A stretch of 64,000 nt of DNA from Synechococcus sp. MW101C3 (GTDB lineage: Bacteria; Cyanobacteriota; Cyanobacteriia; PCC-6307; Cyanobiaceae): NCBI RefSeq assembly GCF_002252635.1, contig NZ_NQKX01000004.1, forward strand, positions 124,001 through 188,000, given 5' to 3'. Position numbers and translations under genes: made by a program. Under the pieces are notes generated by a model. It was given only the letters and a program-made list of their open reading frames with translations. It did no database searches and was not told where the DNA came from. Below are positions 60,819 through 64,000 of this stretch, piece after piece. Numbering within the stretch: the stretch's first letter is position 1; each line of letters begins with the position of its first letter.

Positions 60819-61562
60819 ATGCGTGCTCCACTCGCCCTTCTTGGCGCTGGCCTCCTGGCCATCAGCCTCCCGGCTGGGGGTGGCGTGGCCCAGCCTGCGG
60901 TTGAGAGTCAAAGGGTCACCTTTCCATCCGGAGCTGATTCCACCCAGCTCAAGGGTCAGCTCAAGGGCGACCAGACCATCGACTACAAACTGCGGGCCGG
61001 CGCCGGTCAGACCCTGACGGTGGAACTCAAGGGTTCCAACCCGCAGAACTACCTCAACGTGATGGCGGCCGGGACTGACAACGCCCTGTTTATCGGCAGC
61101 AGCTCCGGCAACCGCTTCCGGGGCCTCCTACCCAGTGATGGTGATGTGAGGGTGAGGGTGTATCTGATGCGGCCGGCGGCGCGCCGCAATGAAACCAGCA
61201 CCTATAGCCTCAAGGTGGGGATCAGCGGTGCTCCGCTCACCCCTGTGCCCGCGTCCCGCGATGCCCTGATCCCCGGCACTCCCTATCACGCCTCTGCGGA
61301 TGTGCCTTGTGTGTCCGGGAGCAGCGGCAAGGCCACCAGGTGTAAGGCCTTCGTGATGCGCAGGGCCAACAACAGTGCCACGGTGGTGGTGACGAACCCA
61401 GAGGGTCAGAAGCGTCAGTTCCTGTTCGTGAAGGGAAAGGCGGTTGCTTCGGATCAACCTGAGCAGCTCTCGGTGCAGCGGCGCGGTGATAGCTCGGTGC
61501 TCAGTCTTGGCGAGAACTTTGAACGCTATGAGATTGTCGATGCCCTGGTGGTGGGGGGCTGA
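60819..61562 (+). CDS. Exported protein, unknown
   Basis: A 247-residue protein starting MRAPLALLGAGLLAISLPAGGGVAQ, a clear signal peptide. A PPC-like beta-sandwich follows (LKGQLKGDQTIDYKLRAGAGQTL, ends about 32-54; FIGSSSGNRFRGLLPSDGDVRVRVYLM). The C-terminal domain has one cysteine pair (DVPCVSGSSGKATRCKAF). The composition is GC-rich and host-like. Homologous layouts occur as exported proteins in cyanobacteria; function unknown. A longer start at 60789 is possible. Confidence 0.68.
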   Translation: MRAPLALLGAGLLAISLPAGGGVAQPAVESQRVTFPSGADSTQLKGQLKGDQTIDYKLRAGAGQTLTVELKGSNPQNYLNVMAAGTDNALFIGSSSGNRFRGLLPSDGDVRVRVYLMRPAARRNETSTYSLKVGISGAPLTPVPASRDALIPGTPYHASADVPCVSGSSGKATRCKAFVMRRANNSATVVVTNPEGQKRQFLFVKGKAVASDQPEQLSVQRRGDSSVLSLGENFERYEIVDALVVGG

Positions 61563-61904
61563 GCCCTCTGCCGGCTCGATGCCATCGGTGACCGGGGCGA
61601 CGGGCCGTGCCATTCCCCGCATCTTCATCAGGGCGCAGCTTGTCTGGCTGCCTTGGTAGCCCTGAAGAGCCTGCTCCAACCCGGTAGCTGGGTGACGCTA
61701 TCGACTTGCCGCAACGGAGCCGATCACCCTCGGGGGAATGCTGCCGGCACCAACCAGATCCGGCGCTGAACTGTTGAATCTGGGCATAGGAATGAAGCAT
61801 GCCGCTCATGACGACGTGAGCAATCTTGAAGCCAGGTGATGGTGAGCGTTGGTTTTAGGTGTTAACTCCCACTAAACTGGAGAGGGTCAATAGAGGAAGA
61901 GACG
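61563..61904. other. Intergenic region with the last attC half-site
   Basis: No gene seen. A small hairpin GCTCA/TGAGC lies at 61804-61821. At 61832-61854 there is the 3' half of a family A attC (CAGGTGATGGTGAGC followed by R' GTTGGTT). No pairing 5' arm precedes it, so this is a truncated site marking the right limit of the array. Confidence 0.6.
61832..61854 (+). other. attC 3' half-site (family A remnant)
   Basis: The L' arm and R' box (GTTGGTT, 61848-61854) closely match those of attC sites 1, 5, 6 and 7. The complementary R''/L'' half is missing within 120 bp upstream. Confidence 0.7.
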
Positions 61905-62795
61905 TTGGCACGTGAAGGAGTTGCCCGAGTGGGGAGCCGAACGCTTGCTTATCTTGAAACGGGTGACGATGGCGGACCACTTGTTATCCATCATCACGGA
62001 GGGCCATCCAGCCGCTTGGAGGCCTTGCTCTTCGATTCCTGTGCAAGTGCCCATGGGCTGAGGTTTGTCTGTGTTGACCGGCCTGGTATCGGTGGGTCCG
62101 ATCTTCAGCCGGGCCGCACCTTCGCGTCATGGGCAAACGACCTCCAGACGTTGGCTGATTCCTTGGGTGCACAGCAGTTCGCGGTGACCGGCTGGTCTGA
62201 AGGGGGTCCGTGGGCTCTTGCCGCCGCAGCCTATCTAGACCCTGGTCGCCTTGCCCATGTCACATGCATTGCTGGTGCCAGCTACGGAACGTTTGGAGAT
62301 AATTGGGCCGTCAAGTACCAAAGTAGCGTGGATGCGCTTGGTGGGCGCCTCGCGTTGCACTTCCAGCCTGGCTTCAGGCTCATGTATGAACTGCTTGGAT
62401 TGAGTGCTACCCACTTTGAAGCCAACTATCTGCAGGCTCTGAGGAAGTCGATGGGTGTCTCTGATCAGGAGGTCCTGGCAGATGAGCAGGTCTGTCAATC
62501 CTTTCTGGAGGCATCACGGGAATGCTTTCGGCAGGGCGTTGAGGGGCTTGTCGCTGACGCCACGATGCTCTACGAGGCTTGGCCGTTTGACATGACCAAA
62601 GTGACGCGTCCGGTCCACTTCTGGCAGGGAACTGATGACAAACTGGTGCCTGAACCCATCAATCGGATGGTGGCGGACAAGACCCCTGGTGCCATCTGGC
62701 GTTCCATCAGCGGTGGAGGCCACTTCATTGCTATCAGCCATGCGAACGAGATTCTTGCTCAGGTGGCCAGCGATCTTGCCAAGGCGCCAACCTGA
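61905..62795 (+). CDS. Alpha/beta hydrolase
   Basis: A 296-residue alpha/beta hydrolase starting at TTG with AGAGGAAG 8 bases upstream. It has the oxyanion segment IHHHGGPSSRLEALL, the DRPGIGGSD strand, the nucleophile elbow GWSEGG (Ser about residue 97), and a late His in SGGGHFIAISH. An Asp in FWQGTDDKLVPEPIN completes the triad. The substrate is unknown. It starts 51 bp after the last attC half-site and could be the final cassette, but no attC follows it. Confidence 0.88.
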   Translation: MAREGVARVGSRTLAYLETGDDGGPLVIHHHGGPSSRLEALLFDSCASAHGLRFVCVDRPGIGGSDLQPGRTFASWANDLQTLADSLGAQQFAVTGWSEGGPWALAAAAYLDPGRLAHVTCIAGASYGTFGDNWAVKYQSSVDALGGRLALHFQPGFRLMYELLGLSATHFEANYLQALRKSMGVSDQEVLADEQVCQSFLEASRECFRQGVEGLVADATMLYEAWPFDMTKVTRPVHFWQGTDDKLVPEPINRMVADKTPGAIWRSISGGGHFIAISHANEILAQVASDLAKAPT

Positions 62796-62810
62796 CACCA
62801 CACAGCTGAT

Positions 62811-62828
62811 GGCCCATCTCGATGGGCC
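62811..62828 (+). terminator. Hairpin terminator after the hydrolase
   Basis: A 7-bp perfect stem GGCCCAT/ATGGGCC with a CTCG tetraloop, 15 bp after the hydrolase stop. The following T-tract is poor, so efficiency is uncertain. Confidence 0.5.
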
Positions 62829-62848
62829 TTGGCATTGATCGGGCCTTG

Positions 62849-63712
62849 ATGACGCCTCGCGTACCCACGATCCCTGCAGCGCCCCGATCCATTCAGAAGG
62901 GCACGCCTCTGAAGCATCTGCTGGGCCAGGAGGCCATTGAGTGTCTGGCGAACAACCTGCAGATTGTTGATGCAGGCTTTCCGGTTCGCCGATTCTGCCA
63001 ATCCGCACTGGCAGGCATTGAGCCGTTGGCCATCATGCAGCGTGGAGTGCATATCGCCAGGGCGCTTCGTGAAGTCCTGCCTGGGAACTACCAGGAGGCT
63101 GTTCAAGTCCTCATGGCGTCGTTGACGCCGGAGAAGTCAGAAGCAGAAGAGATGGGGCTGGCAGGCTTTTTCTATCTTCCACACAGCTTCTTCATTTCTG
63201 AGTATGGGCAGGATGTCCAACACAGCAGCGGCAACGACCCTTTTGACACGTCGATGCTGGCTTTGCATGCCCTCACCATGCGGTTCACCTCGGAATTCGC
63301 CATCCGCACGTTTCTGATCCAGCAGCAGGCGCGCACGTTGGAGAAGGTTGATCAGTGGATCACCGACCTGAATCCGCATGTCAGGCGCCTCTGCAGCGAG
63401 GGGACGCGGCCAAGGCTCCCTTGGGGGAAACGCATTCCTTCGTTTGTGGCCGATCCGAGGCCAACGCTGCCCATCCTTGAATCTCTGAAGAACGATTCAT
63501 CGCTGTACGTCCGCCGCAGCGTTGCCAACCACCTGGGGGACATCGCCAAAGACCATCCGGAACTCGTCTTTACCACCTGTGAGCGTTGGTTGCGGGATGG
63601 TGCCTCCGCTGACCTGCAGTGGCTGATCCGGCATGCAGTTCGTTATCCCGCCAAGCAGGGAGATGCACGTGCGCTGAAGATACGTGCAGCAGCCAAGGGC
63701 AGCGCGTTGTAA
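62849..63712 (+). CDS. HEAT-repeat protein resembling DNA alkylation repair enzymes (AlkD-like)
   Basis: A 287-residue helical protein. The C-terminal part has the AlkC/AlkD-type pattern SSLYVRRSVANHLGDIAKDH (about 215-234), followed by a W-L-R-D-G motif and LIRHAVRYPAKQGD. Such HEAT-repeat glycosylases excise alkylated purines; whether this one is active cannot be told. The ATG at 62849 is preferred. An upstream ATG at 62822 sits inside the terminator hairpin. Codon use is intermediate between array and host. Confidence 0.7.
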   Translation: MTPRVPTIPAAPRSIQKGTPLKHLLGQEAIECLANNLQIVDAGFPVRRFCQSALAGIEPLAIMQRGVHIARALREVLPGNYQEAVQVLMASLTPEKSEAEEMGLAGFFYLPHSFFISEYGQDVQHSSGNDPFDTSMLALHALTMRFTSEFAIRTFLIQQQARTLEKVDQWITDLNPHVRRLCSEGTRPRLPWGKRIPSFVADPRPTLPILESLKNDSSLYVRRSVANHLGDIAKDHPELVFTTCERWLRDGASADLQWLIRHAVRYPAKQGDARALKIRAAAKGSAL

Positions 63713-63761
63713 GGCGCTCCACCATGGCCTGAACCATCATCCCAGCCATGCCATCCGAGCG

Positions 63762-64000
63762 ATGACGTTCTTCTCCTTCCTTGTTCCTCTGGTGGTGCAC
63801 TACGCGTTGACCGTTCTGCCACTGGGCTTGGGGCTGCTGGCCTTGGCACGGACACGCCCCGGCCGCAGGCGCCAACATTGGATCGTGGTGGCTGGCCTGT
63901 TGGCGGTGTTGGGTGGCGCGCTGGTGCTGCTCCAGGGCAAGGCGGCTCTGATGGGTGCGCCAGACGACGGCACCTGGTTCGTGGTGGTGACGGGACTGCT
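63762..64000 (+). CDS. Membrane protein, N-terminal part (partial)
   Basis: An open frame starting at ATG 63762 runs off the right edge (about 79 residues visible). It begins MTFFSFLVPLVVHYALTVLP and has two hydrophobic segments (to LGLGLLALA, and WIVVAGLLAVLGGALVLL) separated by a basic loop. Family not recognised. The short gap after the AlkD-like gene contains no visible promoter. Confidence 0.5.
   Translation, partial: MTFFSFLVPLVVHYALTVLPLGLGLLALARTRPGRRRQHWIVVAGLLAVLGGALVLLQGKAALMGAPDDGTWFVVVTGL

Larger units (their letters stand above)
47074..61854 (+). mobile_element. Chromosomal integron cassette array (11 recognisable cassettes plus decayed end)
   Basis: The array runs from the attI cut at 47074 to an attC half-site at 61848-61854. 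Cassettes, numbered by position: 1, 47074-48011; 2, 48012-48742; 3, 48743-50213; 4, 50214-51454; 5, 51455-53075; 6, 53076-53696; 7, 53697-54450; 8, 54451-55268; 9, 55269-57770; 10, 57771-58633; 11, 58634 to an unresolved end after 59368. For each, the first six bases complement its own R'' box: perfect in 1-6, 9 and 11, one transition in 7 and 8, two mismatches in 10. Composition is less GC-rich than the core genome. Beyond about 59.4 kb the structure is fragmentary. Confidence 0.9.

Noticed and set aside
61748-61754. CACCAAC as the missing R'' of the last attC half-site
   Set aside because: The box is close to the complement of GTTGGTT, but the adjacent arm does not pair with the L' arm at 61832-61847.
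62785-62830. An attC at the end of the alpha/beta hydrolase gene
   Set aside because: GCCAAC and a strong hairpin are present, but there is no GTTRRRY box. The hairpin is better explained as a terminator.

Overview
The window is chromosomal DNA of a GC-rich picocyanobacterium of the Synechococcus/Cyanobium type. The evidence is psbQ, a Tic20-like protein, HpsJ- and DUF3134-family proteins, an ABC1/UbiB kinase, and the gene order dnaN - PRC-barrel - purL - purF - topoisomerase A - TPR - queG - HpsJ - DUF502 - nusB - ftsY - PP2C phosphatase. That order matches the first genes of completed Synechococcus and Prochlorococcus chromosomes.

Bases 1-46,311 are compact core genome. Left of about 15.1 kb most genes run leftward away from dnaN. 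The 525-bp gap between dnaN and thrC holds several TTTTCCACR-type DnaA boxes and an AT-rich patch and is probably the replication origin. From 15.6 to 46.3 kb come thrC, an ABC1 kinase, recN, uvrA, a secreted hydrolase, an LCP protein, purT, mraY, argG, rpsF, aroE, dnaK, pstS, psbQ, purU, an O-antigen ligase-like protein, a large calcium-type subtilisin with RTX-like tail, and a radical SAM protein.

The notable part is 46.4-61.9 kb, a chromosomal integron that appears not to be annotated by simple gene finding. It begins with a broken integron integrase (intI) that keeps its N-terminus and its catalytic C-terminus but has lost about 180-190 central residues. An attI-like core follows at 47,061-47,079. 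Then come eleven gene cassettes, ten with a full attC site at the downstream end and one with only a half-site. The cassette boundaries can be tested from the sequence alone: the first six bases of each cassette should complement the R'' box of its own attC. They do so perfectly for 8 of 11 cassettes, with one transition in two more.

Cassette cargo includes a small secreted protein, an NYN nuclease, a DUF262-HNH (GmrSD-like) nuclease, a DUF4160/DUF2442 pair, several unknown or membrane proteins, three genes transcribed against the array, a CPBP membrane protease with a damaged 5' end, a DUF3592 protein, and a ferritin-like pseudogene broken by four in-frame stops. Base composition falls and codon use changes across the array. 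After 59.4 kb the array decays into fragments and host-like secreted genes, with one last attC half-site at 61.8 kb.

Bases 61.9-64.0 kb hold an alpha/beta hydrolase, a HEAT-repeat protein resembling DNA alkylation repair enzymes, and a truncated membrane protein gene at the window edge. No tRNA, rRNA or CRISPR array was seen.
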